A DNA stretch of 64,000 bases from Blautia massiliensis (ex Durand et al. 2017) (GTDB taxonomy: Bacteria; Bacillota; Clostridia; Lachnospirales; Lachnospiraceae), in contig NZ_LN913006.1 in assembly GCF_001487165.1 (NCBI RefSeq), positions 1,443,855-1,507,854 of the forward strand, read 5' to 3'. Shown here in pieces: positions 9,152-18,704 of the stretch. The position numbers were made by a program, and so were the translations under genes. The notes under the pieces are model-generated. The model was given only the letters and a program-made list of their open reading frames with translations. It did no database searches and was not told where the DNA came from. Every line of letters begins with the position of its first letter. The stretch's first letter is position 1.

Positions 9152-10657
9152 TCATTCGCTCCTTTTCATATCCTCCACCAGCTTGACAAGACTGTCAATG
9201 GTGGCTTTTTCTGACATATATGCTTTCATTCCAAAGCTCTCAGCAGCCGCCTTCGTCTGTCTGCCGATGCAGGCCGCCTTAACCTTTGAATAATCCAGTC
9301 CTTTTGTTCCCTCTACAAATCCCTTCACAGTGGAGGCACTTGTAAACACCGCACAGCTGATCTGTCCTGTTTCAAATTCCTTCTTCTCATCGATGAGCTG
9401 GCTCTTTTCGTAAAGAGTCTGATAGGTCGGAACATCCTCAATCACAGCACCTGCCTGTGCAAGAAATGCCGTGAGCTTTTCATTGCCCTTTTCTGCCCGC
9501 GGGATAAGTATCTTTTCTCCACCGGAAAGAAGCTCTGAAAGTTCCTTTCCAAGAGTATCCCCGTCATATACCGACGGCACAAAATCTGCCAGCAATCCTC
9601 TTTCCTGCAGGGCCTTTTTTGTTCCCTCCCCGATCACGGCCAGACGGGTATTTCCCATGGCACGAATATCTTTTCCATGACGAATCAGTTCTTCAAAAAA
9701 TACCCTTACACCTGTAGGGCTGGTAAATACAAGCCACTGATATTCCTCCAGGTGATCCAGCGCTTTATAGAGACGGCTCTGGTCTTCCATGGGGACAGTA
9801 CGGATCGCCGGAAGCTCCAGAACCTCCGCGCCTTTTTCACGAAGCATGTCCGCAGTTCTGGAAACAAGCTCCTTCGGTCTTGTGACAAGGACCTTCCATC
9901 CTGAAAGCGGCAGTTCTTCATACCAGCCAAACTTCTCTGCCAGTGTACACACCTTACCCACCACAATGATCGCCGGTGTCTCGATCCCCTGGCGTTTCAC
10001 CTCTTCTTCCAGGGTAGAAACTGTTGCTACGATCCGTTTCTGACCTGCTGTAGTTCCCTTCTGCAGGATCGCCGCAGGCATGTCCTTTTCCATTCCTGCA
10101 CCTATCAGACCCTCGCAGATATCCGGAAGTGCGGACACGCCCATCAGAAATACAAGCGTTCCCCTTGTATCAACAAGTGCCTGGAAGTCTATATCATATT
10201 CTTCTCCGGCTTTCTTGTGTCCTGTAATGATGTGGACTGAAGAACAGAAATCCCTGTGTGTTACCGGAACCCCGTTATATGCCGGTACTGCAATGGAGGA
10301 AGTAACACCCGGAACAACCTCATAAGGGATCCCATTCTCCCGAAGAAGCTCCAGCTCCTCTCCTCCTCTTCCAAAGAGGAATGGATCTCCGCCTTTCAGG
10401 CGCACCACACGAAGACCCCGCTGTGCCTCCTCAAGAAGTACCTGATTGATATTTTCCTGACGCATGATATGGTGACTGGCACGTTTGCCTACATTGATCA
10501 GCCTAGCATTTTCCGGGATTCTTGACAGAACTCCCTGACCTACCAGACTGTCATAGACGACCACATCTGCCTGTTCCAGCACTTTGAGGCCTTTTAATGT
10601 AAAAAGGCCGATATCGCCAGGACCCGCTCCTACCAGCCATACTTTTCCTGTTTTCAT
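9152..10657 (-). CDS. cobA-hemD: Fused uroporphyrinogen-III methyltransferase / synthase
   Basis: A 501-residue two-domain enzyme. Residues 1 to about 245 are the SAM-dependent uroporphyrinogen-III C-methyltransferase, shown by [15 protein letters not shown] and [18 protein letters not shown]. Residues from about 250 are a uroporphyrinogen-III synthase with VLVTRPKE and [15 protein letters not shown]. Together they close the hydroxymethylbilane ring and add the two methyl groups that commit the product to sirohaem and cobamides rather than haem. The fusion is common in Clostridia. ATG with AAGGAG; the start overlaps the hemC stop. Confidence 0.95.
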   Translation of the reverse strand: MKTGKVWLVGAGPGDIGLFTLKGLKVLEQADVVVYDSLVGQGVLSRIPENARLINVGKRASHHIMRQENINQVLLEEAQRGLRVVRLKGGDPFLFGRGGEELELLRENGIPYEVVPGVTSSIAVPAYNGVPVTHRDFCSSVHIITGHKKAGEEYDIDFQALVDTRGTLVFLMGVSALPDICEGLIGAGMEKDMPAAILQKGTTAGQKRIVATVSTLEEEVKRQGIETPAIIVVGKVCTLAEKFGWYEELPLSGWKVLVTRPKELVSRTADMLREKGAEVLELPAIRTVPMEDQSRLYKALDHLEEYQWLVFTSPTGVRVFFEELIRHGKDIRAMGNTRLAVIGEGTKKALQERGLLADFVPSVYDGDTLGKELSELLSGGEKILIPRAEKGNEKLTAFLAQAGAVIEDVPTYQTLYEKSQLIDEKKEFETGQISCAVFTSASTVKGFVEGTKGLDYSKVKAACIGRQTKAAAESFGMKAYMSEKATIDSLVKLVEDMKRSE

Positions 10658-11547
10658 CTGTTTTCTCCTTTTTTCCGAAGAGTTTCTGCCAGTTCCCTGC
10701 CTAAGCTTTCCGCATCTGCCTTATTGCCACGCAGTGTTCCTGTTACATAGGAACCGTCTTTTTCATTATAATAAAGCCCTCTGAGATAGATCTCATCCCC
10801 GAGAATTTCCGCATGGGCAGCCACCGGAGAAGAGCACCCTCCATCCAGGAGCTTTACAAAAGCACGCTCCGCACTTCCCGCGGTCCAGGCATCCTTATCA
10901 CAGTAGCCCTCCAGGAAATCATAAGCTTCCCCTTTTCTTCCCTGTACAGCAAGGATTCCCTGACCAGCAGCCGGAATGATCTCATCTGCTGTAAAATACC
11001 GGTTGATCCTGGATTCCAGTCCAAGTCTCTTAAGGCCGGCAGCAGCCAGGATCAATGCACTGTACTGTCCTTCATCCAGCTTCCGGAGTCTTGTCTGAAG
11101 GTTTCCGCGGATACTTCTGACATCCATATCCGGATACAGTTTTTTAAGCTGTAAGGTTCTCCTTAAGCTGGAGCATCCAAGGGGCTTGCTTTTATCAAGT
11201 TCAGAAGCTCCCTCAGGAAGAACCAGTACGTCTCTCGGATCTTCTCTTTTGGAAAAAGCCAGAAGCGGCAGCTCCTCCGGAACCTCCATAGGCATATCTT
11301 TCAGGCTGTGTACAGAAAGAATACTTCTTCCATCTATCAGTGCTTTATCCAGCTCCTTTACAAAAAGCCCTTTTCCGCCAACCTTATCCAGTGTACGGTC
11401 CAGAATGATATCCCCGGTAGTTTTCATAGTGAGGATTTCCACTTCCAGATCCGGATTTTTTTCTTTTATGTAGTCACGGACCATTTCGCTCTGCAGCACT
11501 GCAAGCTTACTCTCTCTGCTGCCGATCACGATCTTATCTCTCTTCAT
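10654..11547 (-). CDS. hemC: Hydroxymethylbilane synthase
   Basis: Polymerises four porphobilinogens to hydroxymethylbilane. The protein has KIVIGSRESKLAVLQ at the N-terminus, LGCSSLRRTLQLK in the middle and the dipyrromethane-cofactor cysteine in LDGGCSSPVAAHAE. I start at the ATG at 11547, directly before the conserved KRDKIVIGSRES; an ATG at 11553 is equally possible. The open frame extends further upstream inside the preceding gene and is not conserved there. It overlaps the preceding gene by 14 bases and hemD by 4. Confidence 0.95.
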   Translation of the reverse strand: MKRDKIVIGSRESKLAVLQSEMVRDYIKEKNPDLEVEILTMKTTGDIILDRTLDKVGGKGLFVKELDKALIDGRSILSVHSLKDMPMEVPEELPLLAFSKREDPRDVLVLPEGASELDKSKPLGCSSLRRTLQLKKLYPDMDVRSIRGNLQTRLRKLDEGQYSALILAAAGLKRLGLESRINRYFTADEIIPAAGQGILAVQGRKGEAYDFLEGYCDKDAWTAGSAERAFVKLLDGGCSSPVAAHAEILGDEIYLRGLYYNEKDGSYVTGTLRGNKADAESLGRELAETLRKKGENR

Positions 11548-12025
11548 CTTCATCCTGCTCTCCCAATACTTTTTCCAGCGCATTCTGGATCTCTTCCCTT
11601 ACACGCTTTGCTTTTTTGTGATCCAGTCCGCTGGCTGTAACTCCAACTACCATTTCATCCCGCATATATACGCCTGGGAAATAAAAATCACAGGCTTCCC
11701 GGTCGGAGGCTACATTAACATAAATGCCCTCCTCCTTACAGACACGGTGGATCTCATCATTCAGCTTCCAGTCATTGGTGGCTGCGATCACCATATATGC
11801 ATTGGCAAAATCAGAACGTTTCACGGGACGGATATGCAGAGTCACGGTTCCTGCTTTCCCGAGATCCATAAGCTCCTGGGTCACTTTTGTAGCCACTACC
11901 GTGATATTTCTTGTAAATTTCAGAAGAGTTTTTATTCTTCTGGTAGCAATATTACCACCACCTGCCACAACGATATTTTTATCGGACAGGTCTATAAACA
12001 TGGGGAAATAAGGTTTATTCTTCAT
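11534..12025 (-). CDS. Precorrin-2 dehydrogenase (Met8/CysG N-terminal type)
   Basis: NAD-dependent oxidation of precorrin-2 to sirohydrochlorin, the substrate of the cobalt chelatase CbiK encoded nearby. The short 163-residue protein has MFIDLSDKNIVVAGGGNIATRRIKTL, a Rossmann glycine-rich loop typical of CysG-N/Met8. The ATG at 12025 follows GGAGAAACTTT and lies inside the end of hemA. It lacks the methyltransferase half of CysG, which is supplied by cobA-hemD two genes downstream. It may also have ferrochelatase activity for sirohaem. Confidence 0.9.
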   Translation of the reverse strand: MKNKPYFPMFIDLSDKNIVVAGGGNIATRRIKTLLKFTRNITVVATKVTQELMDLGKAGTVTLHIRPVKRSDFANAYMVIAATNDWKLNDEIHRVCKEEGIYVNVASDREACDFYFPGVYMRDEMVVGVTASGLDHKKAKRVREEIQNALEKVLGEQDEDEER

Positions 12026-13244
12026 AAAGTTTCTCCAGTCCTTCCACACATTCCAGAAAAGCATCCTGGTTCAGACTGTCCCGAAGCCCGAAGATCAGCT
12101 TGTTCACAACCTTTCCGGCTGCAGTATCCACTGCTTTTTTCAGGTTTTCTCTGTCTGAATCCTCCATAGGAGTTTTCCGGAAGATTTTTTCGATCCTCAG
12201 GTTCAGATCTTCCACAGCATCCGCTTTGATCTCCTGGATGCGCGGGATGATATCACGACCTTCCAGCCACTGGAAAAATTCGTTCATCTGGGCCTTCACA
12301 ATGGATCCTGCTGCTTCTAGGTTATCTGCAAGTTCCTTCGGTGTCTCGCCGGTTCGGAAGCTGTCCATATCATAAAGTGTGATGTTATCTTTTTTTCGGA
12401 TCTCCGGATCAATATCTCTTGGAACTGCCAGATCGATAAGGATCATAGGTCGTTCCACACGTACATCCTCAAACAATTCTTCCGTCAGTGTATAATTGGG
12501 GCTTGCTGTTGCGCTGACCACCAGGTCACACTCCGGCAGATAATCCATTCTCTCGCCATAATTGATCCTGCTGCATCCAACAGGAATGCTCACAACACCA
12601 CTTCTGTACTGACGGATCGTAACCGTCACATCCGCTCCTGCTTCACGCAGTGTCTGGGCAGCCATCTTCCCCATCTCACCGTTTCCGATCACCATACAGA
12701 CTTTATTGCGAACATGATAACCGCCCTCTTCCAGAAAACGGATGGCCTGATGGATCACAGAAGGATTTCCATGGGAAAACGGCACTTCCGTTTTGATCTT
12801 CTTGCCTGCAGTTACCGCCATACGGAAAAGCACCTCCAGAACACTGTCTGTGGTAAACTCATCCCTTGACATACTCAACGCATCTTTTACCTGGGTCAGG
12901 ATCTGATCTTCCCCCAGGATCTGGGATTTCAGTCCGCTGGTAAGATAAAACAGGTGTTCCACCGCCTCTTCGTTTTCTCTGCTGGTAAAATACTTCTGGT
13001 ATTGTTCTCCCTGCACACCTTTCAACGAGCAGAGCCACTGATACAGGTCCGGCTTCTCCTCATCTGCAGTACTTACCCACAGTTCCAGCCGGTTACAGGT
13101 CGACAGAATAATACACCCGCAGATCCCAGCTTCTTCTTTCAGCCTGCGCAGCGCCTCTCCGGTATTTTTACGGGTAAAAGCAAACTGCGCTCTGACATCT
13201 ACAGGTGCCATATTATGATCGATTCCAATCATGAATATACTCAT
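12015..13244 (-). CDS. hemA: Glutamyl-tRNA reductase
   Basis: First enzyme of the C5 route, reducing Glu-tRNA to glutamate-1-semialdehyde with NADPH. The catalytic cysteine is in ILSTCNRLELW near residue 50. The GSGLKSQILGEDQI-type substrate loop, the Rossmann motif VIGNGEMGK and a C-terminal dimerisation domain follow. The 409-residue length is normal. It is the promoter-proximal gene of the operon that ends in hemL. The operon lacks hemE and later haem genes, which suggests the product is directed to sirohaem and cobamide. Confidence 0.96.
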   Translation of the reverse strand: MSIFMIGIDHNMAPVDVRAQFAFTRKNTGEALRRLKEEAGICGCIILSTCNRLELWVSTADEEKPDLYQWLCSLKGVQGEQYQKYFTSRENEEAVEHLFYLTSGLKSQILGEDQILTQVKDALSMSRDEFTTDSVLEVLFRMAVTAGKKIKTEVPFSHGNPSVIHQAIRFLEEGGYHVRNKVCMVIGNGEMGKMAAQTLREAGADVTVTIRQYRSGVVSIPVGCSRINYGERMDYLPECDLVVSATASPNYTLTEELFEDVRVERPMILIDLAVPRDIDPEIRKKDNITLYDMDSFRTGETPKELADNLEAAGSIVKAQMNEFFQWLEGRDIIPRIQEIKADAVEDLNLRIEKIFRKTPMEDSDRENLKKAVDTAAGKVVNKLIFGLRDSLNQDAFLECVEGLEKLYEE

Positions 13245-13281
13245 GTCCTACGTTTCTCCTTTGTTTCCACAATCTTTTATA

Positions 13282-13310
13282 ATGATAAACATTTCCGTAA
13301 GGAAAGTCAA
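13282..13310 (-). promoter_or_regulatory. Promoter for the hemA operon
   Basis: Minus-strand TTGACT, a 17-bp spacer and TATCAT. The spacer holds a small dyad (TTCC-N4-GGAA) that could be an operator. Confidence 0.7.
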
Positions 13311-13316
13311 CTACGA

Positions 13317-13345
13317 TTGACAATGTCAGCCCTCCCTTTTATAAT
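13317..13345 (+). promoter_or_regulatory. Consensus promoter for cbiK
   Basis: TTGACA (13317-13322), 17 bp, TATAAT (13340-13345): a perfect sigma-A consensus, facing away from the hemA promoter only 6 bp away. The roughly 90-nt leader contains a 9-bp hairpin, CTTTATATT/AATATAAAG, at 13372-13399. Confidence 0.85.
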
Positions 13346-13445
13346 ATCTTATGGTAGAAATTGCGGATCATCTTTATATTCCAGCGGAGAAATATAAAGA
13401 ATTTATCATAATCACCATAATTATCAGGATGGAGGAAATCCCCGT

Positions 13446-14243
13446 ATGAACTCAGCTTCAAAAAAAGCGATCCTAGTAGTAAGTTTCGGCACAAGCTATG
13501 AAAACACCCGTAAGCTTACCATCGAGGCCATCGAGCACGATATTGCCGATGCATTCCCGGCCTGTCCCACCTACCGTGCATGGACAAGCAAAATGATCAT
13601 TGCCAAACTAAAAAAGCGGGACGGTCTTACGATCCACACGGTAAAGGAAGCTCTGGAACAGATGCTTCTGGATGGTATCACCGATGTGATCGTACAGCCG
13701 ACTCATGTGATCAACGGTATCGAAAATGATCAGATGAAAGCCGATGCGCTTTCTTTTCGTGACCGTTTTTCCAGTATTGTTTTCGGAAATCCTCTTCTCA
13801 CAACAGAAGAAGATAACCAGGCGATCGTCCGGGTAGTTGCAGATGAATTCCGGGACATGGATCCGGACACTGCACTTGTACTGATGGGACATGGAACAGA
13901 ACACTACGCAAACACGGTTTACGCTGCTTTGGATTACCGTTTTAAAGATACCGGACATAAAAATATTTTTCTTGGAACTGTAGAAGCCTATCCGGCCCTG
14001 GACTCCCTTCTCCGGGCTGCCGACAGCTTTCATCCGAAAAAGATCGTGCTGGCGCCTTTCATGATCGTAGCCGGCGACCATGCACAGAACGATCTGGCCG
14101 GTGCAGATCCGTACTCCTGGATGAACCGTCTTTCTTCCGAAGGATATGAAGTCACCCCTGTACTGAAGGGACTTGGCGAATATCCCCAGGTCCGGCAGAT
14201 CCTTGTGGAACATGTACAGCAGGCCATGAACGCTTCGATCTGA
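13446..14243 (+). CDS. cbiK: Sirohydrochlorin cobaltochelatase, CbiK type
   Basis: Inserts Co2+ into sirohydrochlorin at the start of the anaerobic cobamide pathway. The 265-residue protein begins KKAILVVSFGTSYENTRK. It has candidate metal-binding histidines in LMGHGTEHYAN and MIVAGDHAQND, matching the class II chelatase family. No signal peptide is present, so it is cytoplasmic. The ATG follows GGATGGAGG. It is divergent from the hemA operon, which makes its substrate, and the product ultimately serves the corrinoid protein AcsCD encoded further along. Confidence 0.94.
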   Translation: MNSASKKAILVVSFGTSYENTRKLTIEAIEHDIADAFPACPTYRAWTSKMIIAKLKKRDGLTIHTVKEALEQMLLDGITDVIVQPTHVINGIENDQMKADALSFRDRFSSIVFGNPLLTTEEDNQAIVRVVADEFRDMDPDTALVLMGHGTEHYANTVYAALDYRFKDTGHKNIFLGTVEAYPALDSLLRAADSFHPKKIVLAPFMIVAGDHAQNDLAGADPYSWMNRLSSEGYEVTPVLKGLGEYPQVRQILVEHVQQAMNASI

Positions 14244-14275
14244 CAGAGATCAGATGATCCATATATATCCCTCAT

Positions 14276-14331
14276 AAAAAAACTGCACCGTGATCCATCC
14301 CTGGATCTTCCGGTGCAGTTTTTTATTTTTT
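14276..14331. terminator. Bidirectional terminator between cbiK and icd
   Basis: AAAAAACTGCACCG pairs with CGGTGCAGTTTTTT around an inner GATCC/GGATC stem. Confidence 0.92.
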
Positions 14332-14365
14332 ATGAAATTACTTGAAATTCTGAAATTCCTGTTAT

Positions 14366-15577
14366 TTATGCCATCAGTTCATCCAGTTTTGTCTTTACAG
14401 CAAGGATAAACTCTTTGCTGTTCAATACCTGTACCTCTTTCAGGGAAGTGATCAGTGCAAGATCCTTGGTCATCTTTCCGCTTTCAATGGTATCCAGTGT
14501 TGCTTTTTCCAGTTTTCCTGCAAAATCAGCAAGTGCTTCATTTCCGTCCAGCTCGCCTCTCTTGCGGAGAGCTCCTGTCCATGCAAAGATCGTTGCAACG
14601 GAGTTTGTGGATGTTTCTTTTCCCTCAAGATGACGATAATAGTGTCTCTGAACTGTTCCGTGGGCAGCCTCATACTCAAAATATCCCTTCGGGGATACCA
14701 GTACAGAGGTCATCATGGCAAGAGAGCCAAATGCGGAAGATACCATGTCGCTCATAACATCTCCGTCATAGTTCTTGCATGCCCAGATAAAACCGCCATC
14801 TGCCTTCATAACACGGGCTACGATATCATCAATCAGACTGTAAAAATAGGTCAGGCCGGCTTCCTCAAATTTATCCTTAAACTCTGCATCAAAGATCTGC
14901 TGGAAAATCTCTTTAAATCTTCCATCGTATGTTTTGGAAATGGTATCCTTGCTTCCGAACCATACATCCTGCTTTGTGTCCAGTGCATAATTAAAGCAGC
15001 TTCTCGCAAAGCTCTTTACGGAATCATCAAGATTATGCATGCCACGGAGAACACCTGCTCCATCAAAATGCTGGATCAGCTCCTTACGCTCTTCTCCGTC
15101 TTCGCCCTCAAATACAAGATATGCATCTCCCGGCTTGTCAATATAAAATTCTGTATTCTTATAGATATCTCCATATGCATGACGTGCAAGTGTGATCGGT
15201 TTCACCCAATTCTTTACACATGGCTCGATTCCCTTTACAACGATCGGCGCACGGAATACAGTTCCATCAAGAATAGCACGGATCGTTCCGTTTGGACTCT
15301 TGTACATTTTTTTCAGGTCATACTCTTCCATTCTGGCTGCGTTTGGCGTGATCGTGGCACATTTTACGGCTACTCCGTATTTCTTGGTTGCTTCTGCTGC
15401 ATCAATGGTAACCTGATCATCTGTCTCATTTCTGTGCTCAAGACCAAGATCATAATATTCTGTATTCAGTTCCAGATACGGTGTGAGAAGTTCATCCTTG
15501 ATGATCTGCCACAGGATACGTGTCATCTCGTCTCCGTCCATCTCAACTAAAGGTGTCTGCATTTTGATTTTTTCCAT
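14366..15577 (-). CDS. icd: NADP-dependent isocitrate dehydrogenase
   Basis: Oxidative decarboxylation of isocitrate to 2-oxoglutarate. The 403-residue protein has [16 protein letters not shown] at the N-terminus, [16 protein letters not shown] for substrate binding and [13 protein letters not shown] for cofactor binding, which places it with the homodimeric type II (eukaryote-like) NADP enzymes. An AAAAGGAGAAAAT ribosome site precedes the ATG. It is transcribed alone from a promoter at 15665-15693. In an acetogen it most likely serves glutamate synthesis in an incomplete citric acid cycle. Confidence 0.96.
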   Translation of the reverse strand: MEKIKMQTPLVEMDGDEMTRILWQIIKDELLTPYLELNTEYYDLGLEHRNETDDQVTIDAAEATKKYGVAVKCATITPNAARMEEYDLKKMYKSPNGTIRAILDGTVFRAPIVVKGIEPCVKNWVKPITLARHAYGDIYKNTEFYIDKPGDAYLVFEGEDGEERKELIQHFDGAGVLRGMHNLDDSVKSFARSCFNYALDTKQDVWFGSKDTISKTYDGRFKEIFQQIFDAEFKDKFEEAGLTYFYSLIDDIVARVMKADGGFIWACKNYDGDVMSDMVSSAFGSLAMMTSVLVSPKGYFEYEAAHGTVQRHYYRHLEGKETSTNSVATIFAWTGALRKRGELDGNEALADFAGKLEKATLDTIESGKMTKDLALITSLKEVQVLNSKEFILAVKTKLDELMA

Positions 15578-15664
15578 ATTATTTTCTCCTTTTGAGGTTT
15601 ATTCTCCTGTTCGGATTCCAGGTGCTCTTTCCTTTAGAATCTTTCTTCAGCACTTTTACTGTAC

Positions 15665-15693
15665 ATTGTACTCATATTTTCCGGTTCCGTCAA
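15665..15693 (-). promoter_or_regulatory. Promoter for icd
   Basis: Minus-strand TTGACG, a 17-bp spacer and TACAAT, about 80 bp upstream of the ATG. Confidence 0.75.
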
Positions 15694-15740
15694 CGCTTTT
15701 GTGCTTTACCACACTATGTTTATAAGAATTGTATAATAAT

Positions 15741-16583
15741 TCAGCCTGCCAACAGTTTTTCACAGTTAAATTTTCCCCATCCCTGCTGATTTCTGGGAAG
15801 TCCCATATCTTCTGCATTTTCTCTTAACAACATCTTTACCTCTACATTAGAAAGCCGGGGATCTTTTTCCAGAAGGCAGGCGATCCCTCCTGACACCAGA
15901 GGCGTCGACATGGAGGTTCCGCTTTTGAGCCCATATGAGTACGGCAGTCCCGGTGCACAGGCAATGACCTGGCTTCCCGGCGCTACCAGATCCGGTTTGC
16001 ACACACAGTCAAAAGTAGGGCCTCTTCCGGAAACTGCCTTTCTGCCATTCAGCATATCACTGGAGCCTACGGTAATGATCTTCCGGCTGCTTCCCGGTGC
16101 TGTTACCGTGCCGGCCCCCGGTCCCTGATTTCCTGCTGCAGCTACCACCACAAATCCCAGATCCCAAAGTTTTTCCACTCCTTCAAGAAGATCTGTCTGT
16201 TCCTTATGATCCCGGGATGTTGTTCCCACTGAAATATTAACGATACGGATATGATAAATGCTTCCAAACTCCATGATCCACCGAAATGCCCGCATCACAT
16301 CCTCCCTGCTTCCGTTCCCGAAACGATCCAGAACCTTCAGAGCAGCGATACTGCAGCCAGGTGCAGCCCCTTTATATTTTCCACCTGATGCAGTTCCGTC
16401 CCCTGCAAGGATCCCGCTGACATGAGTCCCATGTCCGTTATCATCATATGGGCTGCGTCTGACTCCTGTAAAATCACGAAACACGGAAATACGGCTGCCA
16501 AAATCTATATGAGGAAAAATACCGGTGTCCAGAACCGCCACGCCTATCCCTTTTCCTGTATACATCCTTTTATACCTTTCCAA
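15741..16583 (-). CDS. S8 family serine peptidase (subtilisin-like)
   Basis: A 280-residue minimal subtilase. The triad is visible: Asp19 in VAVLDTGI, His51 in NGHGTHVSG and Ser224 in SGTSMSTP, with the oxyanion Asn in AAAGNQGPG. There is no signal peptide or propeptide, so it probably acts inside the cell, like Bacillus intracellular proteases. The frame upstream of the triad contains no ATG before the stop at 16641. A TTG at 16583 with GGGAGAG five bases ahead is the best start. It stands alone between icd and the surface operon. The substrate is unknown. Confidence 0.88.
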   Translation of the reverse strand: MERYKRMYTGKGIGVAVLDTGIFPHIDFGSRISVFRDFTGVRRSPYDDNGHGTHVSGILAGDGTASGGKYKGAAPGCSIAALKVLDRFGNGSREDVMRAFRWIMEFGSIYHIRIVNISVGTTSRDHKEQTDLLEGVEKLWDLGFVVVAAAGNQGPGAGTVTAPGSSRKIITVGSSDMLNGRKAVSGRGPTFDCVCKPDLVAPGSQVIACAPGLPYSYGLKSGTSMSTPLVSGGIACLLEKDPRLSNVEVKMLLRENAEDMGLPRNQQGWGKFNCEKLLAG

Positions 16584-16651
16584 AGCTCTCCCGTCGGACA
16601 GCTGACCTTTCTTTAGCTTATTCTGCGGACATCTTTCCCGCTACTCGTTTT

Positions 16652-16697
16652 ATATAAAAAGACCCCGGGATCTTACATCTGAATCCCCGGGATCTTT
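16652..16697 (-). terminator. Terminator after the surface operon
   Basis: On the minus strand AGATCCCGGGG pairs with CCCGGGGTCT (two wobble pairs) followed by a T5 tract. It lies just after the last gene of the 16.7-23.1 kb operon. Confidence 0.82.
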
Positions 16698-16711
16698 GCT
16701 GTATATTTTAT

Positions 16712-17671
16712 TTAGTTTCCTCTTCCTGTACGGAAATTAACTGTTTTCTGGATCTGATTATCCATTCCGTAGCTGTAGCTTCCATAAACACCGGTATGCC
16801 AGCCCTTAGCCTGTCCTTCCGGGTCATAATGAAGTCCGTTTATGATCACCCAGCTATGTCTTGTAAAGCCATCCCCGGCTCCATCTCTGGTTCCCGGAAC
16901 ACGACCGCATACCACATATGGATCATATCCGATCTCTCTTGCCAGTGCGGCAAATGCACAGGCATAGCCATAACAGTTTCCCTTTCCTGTAGCAAGCGTT
17001 CTCCACGCAGTCATTCTCCACCAGTCATTCTGATTTAAATTCGGATAATAGGCCGATGAATAATAGGTATTATTTATCACATAACTCCAGCACGCCTGTA
17101 GCTTCTGGCTTTTGGACATTCCACTTCTTGTAATATTTTGGACCACGCCTATACAATGCAGCTTCAGACTGCGCATATCATTTTTTACAGCCTGCCCCTT
17201 TCCGTTAAACCGGATTCCCTCCAGAGTACGGTTTTTGTAAAAACGTCCCCAGGAATCCGCATAGTAAAGATTTCTATCCGGAAGGCACAGCCAACCCTTT
17301 GAAGGATTTCCATATTTATTTACGTAATAGGAATATTTTCCTACATTTACGATACGTGACGTCTTTCCGTTCAAAAGGCGTCCTGCAGTATCAAACACAT
17401 AGATCCTGGAACCGATCTTGTTATGGTAAGTTAACGCATAATATTTAGGCCCGAAATAATACCGTTTTCCCTTTACGGTCTTCCATTGGTTTCTGATCTT
17501 TCTGCCCTTGGTGTAGTAGTAATATTTTCCTTTTTCTCTGTAGAGACCGGTTTTCTTCTTTACAGTTGCCGTAGTAGTTGCTGCCTGCGTCTCACAGGTT
17601 ACGGAAACCGTGCAGATCTGCACCGCAAAAAGCATGACCATCGCCATAAAAAACAATTTTAATCTTTTCAT
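16712..17671 (-). CDS. Secreted transglutaminase-like protein with wall-binding-like repeats
   Basis: A 319-residue exported protein. Residues 1-30 are a signal peptide ending near TQA. Residues 35 to about 130 hold aromatic, glycine-rich repeats (GKYYYYTKGRKIRNQWK, GKYSYYVNKYGNPSKGW) resembling choline/cell-wall binding repeats. Residues 180-290 are a transglutaminase/papain-fold core with a visible triad: Cys233 in GKGNCYGYA, His272 in RHSWVIING and Asp283 in HYDPEG. Bacterial members of this fold are often proteases or peptidoglycan cross-link enzymes; the activity here is not known. It is the last gene of the surface operon and shares its N-terminal module with two other genes of that operon. 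Confidence 0.82.
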   Translation of the reverse strand: MKRLKLFFMAMVMLFAVQICTVSVTCETQAATTTATVKKKTGLYREKGKYYYYTKGRKIRNQWKTVKGKRYYFGPKYYALTYHNKIGSRIYVFDTAGRLLNGKTSRIVNVGKYSYYVNKYGNPSKGWLCLPDRNLYYADSWGRFYKNRTLEGIRFNGKGQAVKNDMRSLKLHCIGVVQNITRSGMSKSQKLQACWSYVINNTYYSSAYYPNLNQNDWWRMTAWRTLATGKGNCYGYACAFAALAREIGYDPYVVCGRVPGTRDGAGDGFTRHSWVIINGLHYDPEGQAKGWHTGVYGSYSYGMDNQIQKTVNFRTGRGN

Positions 17672-17699
17672 ACGTATCTTTCCTTATCGTTCATTCTAA

Positions 17700-18689
17700 T
17701 CAATACTCTTCGTATCTCACACTTCCGTCAGAATAGGTGATCTCATAGTAGCCATGACCACTTCCGTCACAGTCATCATAGGCCTGACGGCTAACTTCGG
17801 TAGGTTCTGATGCTGCTGCCTCTGCTGCTGCCTGTGCCTCTGATGCTGCCTGTGCCTCTGCCGCTGCCTGTGCGTCTGCCGCTGCTTGTGCGTCTGCCGC
17901 TGCCTGTGCGTCCGCTGCTGCCTGCGCGTCTGCCGCTGCCTGCGCGTCTGCTGCTGCCTGTGCCTCTGATGCCGCTTTTGCCTCTGCCACTTTTTTCTCT
18001 TCAGCTGCTTTCTGCTCTGCTACCAGCTTGTCGATCTCATCTTTATTGGAAGTGAAGTATGTATGTGCCGCATATCCCTTAACACCATCTCCTTCAACCT
18101 TCAGCCATCCAGGGCATACACCGGTTACCTTGAACTCGGTTCCAAGAGATGTTACTTTCAGGGATTTTGATTTTGTATCCGCTTTTTCACGGATATTTAC
18201 ATTGGATTTTGCATAGGTAGTGGCAGCTTCTTCCAGCTCAGTCTCCTTCGCATCTTCCAGCGCTTCCTGAGATTTTCCTTTTTCATCCGTGTAGGAAATA
18301 TAAAGGATCTCATACTCATTATAAAAAACAGGTTCTTTCCAGTCATCCGGTGTCACATTCCGGAAGGTATGCTCTGTACCATCTTTCATGGTGATCACTA
18401 GATCCTGACCTGCCGCATCCTTGGAGTCTTTCTTTTTGCTGTCATCCTCTTTTGCATCCTGAAGCTCTGCGGATTTCACCTCAAGTCCGCTCTGATTTTT
18501 TACTGTAAGCTCTCCGATCTGAAAATCCTCTGCGGTCTCTTTTTCTTCTGCGGAATCTTTATCGCCAGTTTTCTCTGCGGTTTCCTCCTTTGTCGTTGTC
18601 TCGTCTGCAAAAGCAGCTGTCGGTGCCCCCAGACACATCGCTGCGATCAATGCTGCCCCTAAAAGCACCTGTACTGTTTTTTTTCTCAT
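17700..18689 (-). CDS. Secreted SH3-domain protein with Ala-rich tandem repeat
   Basis: A 329-residue protein with a signal peptide (residues 1-28, ending AFA), an acidic low-complexity stretch to about residue 100, and a bacterial SH3 domain at about 165-215 (SNVNIREKADTKS, LGTEFKVTG, GYAAHTYF). A helix-prone AQAAAD hexapeptide repeat covers about 235-295, and the tail ends DGSGHGYYEITYSDGS. SH3b domains bind peptidoglycan peptides, so it probably sits at the wall, with the Ala-rich rod as spacer. It lies between the DHHW acetyltransferase partner and a transglutaminase-like gene. The exact role is unknown. Confidence 0.8.
   Translation of the reverse strand: MRKKTVQVLLGAALIAAMCLGAPTAAFADETTTKEETAEKTGDKDSAEEKETAEDFQIGELTVKNQSGLEVKSAELQDAKEDDSKKKDSKDAAGQDLVITMKDGTEHTFRNVTPDDWKEPVFYNEYEILYISYTDEKGKSQEALEDAKETELEEAATTYAKSNVNIREKADTKSKSLKVTSLGTEFKVTGVCPGWLKVEGDGVKGYAAHTYFTSNKDEIDKLVAEQKAAEEKKVAEAKAASEAQAAADAQAAADAQAAADAQAAADAQAAADAQAAAEAQAASEAQAAAEAAASEPTEVSRQAYDDCDGSGHGYYEITYSDGSVRYEEY
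17811..17976 (-). repeat. 18-bp tandem repeat inside the SH3 protein gene
   Basis: About nine copies of an 18-bp unit (plus strand TCTGCCGCTGCCTGTGCG and variants) encode the hexapeptide AQAAAD/AQAASE. Copies are nearly identical at the nucleotide level in the middle, so copy number may vary between strains. Confidence 0.85.
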
Positions 18690-18704
18690 TTCTTATATCC
18701 TCCT

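Noticed and set aside
13245..13445. Cobalamin riboswitch before hemA or cbiK
   Set aside because: The space is too short on either strand and no B12-box-like sequence was seen; only a simple hairpin is present in the cbiK leader.
17811..17976. Possible CRISPR array
   Set aside because: The 18-bp units are directly adjacent with no spacers and keep a reading frame encoding AQAAAD, so this is a coding tandem repeat.
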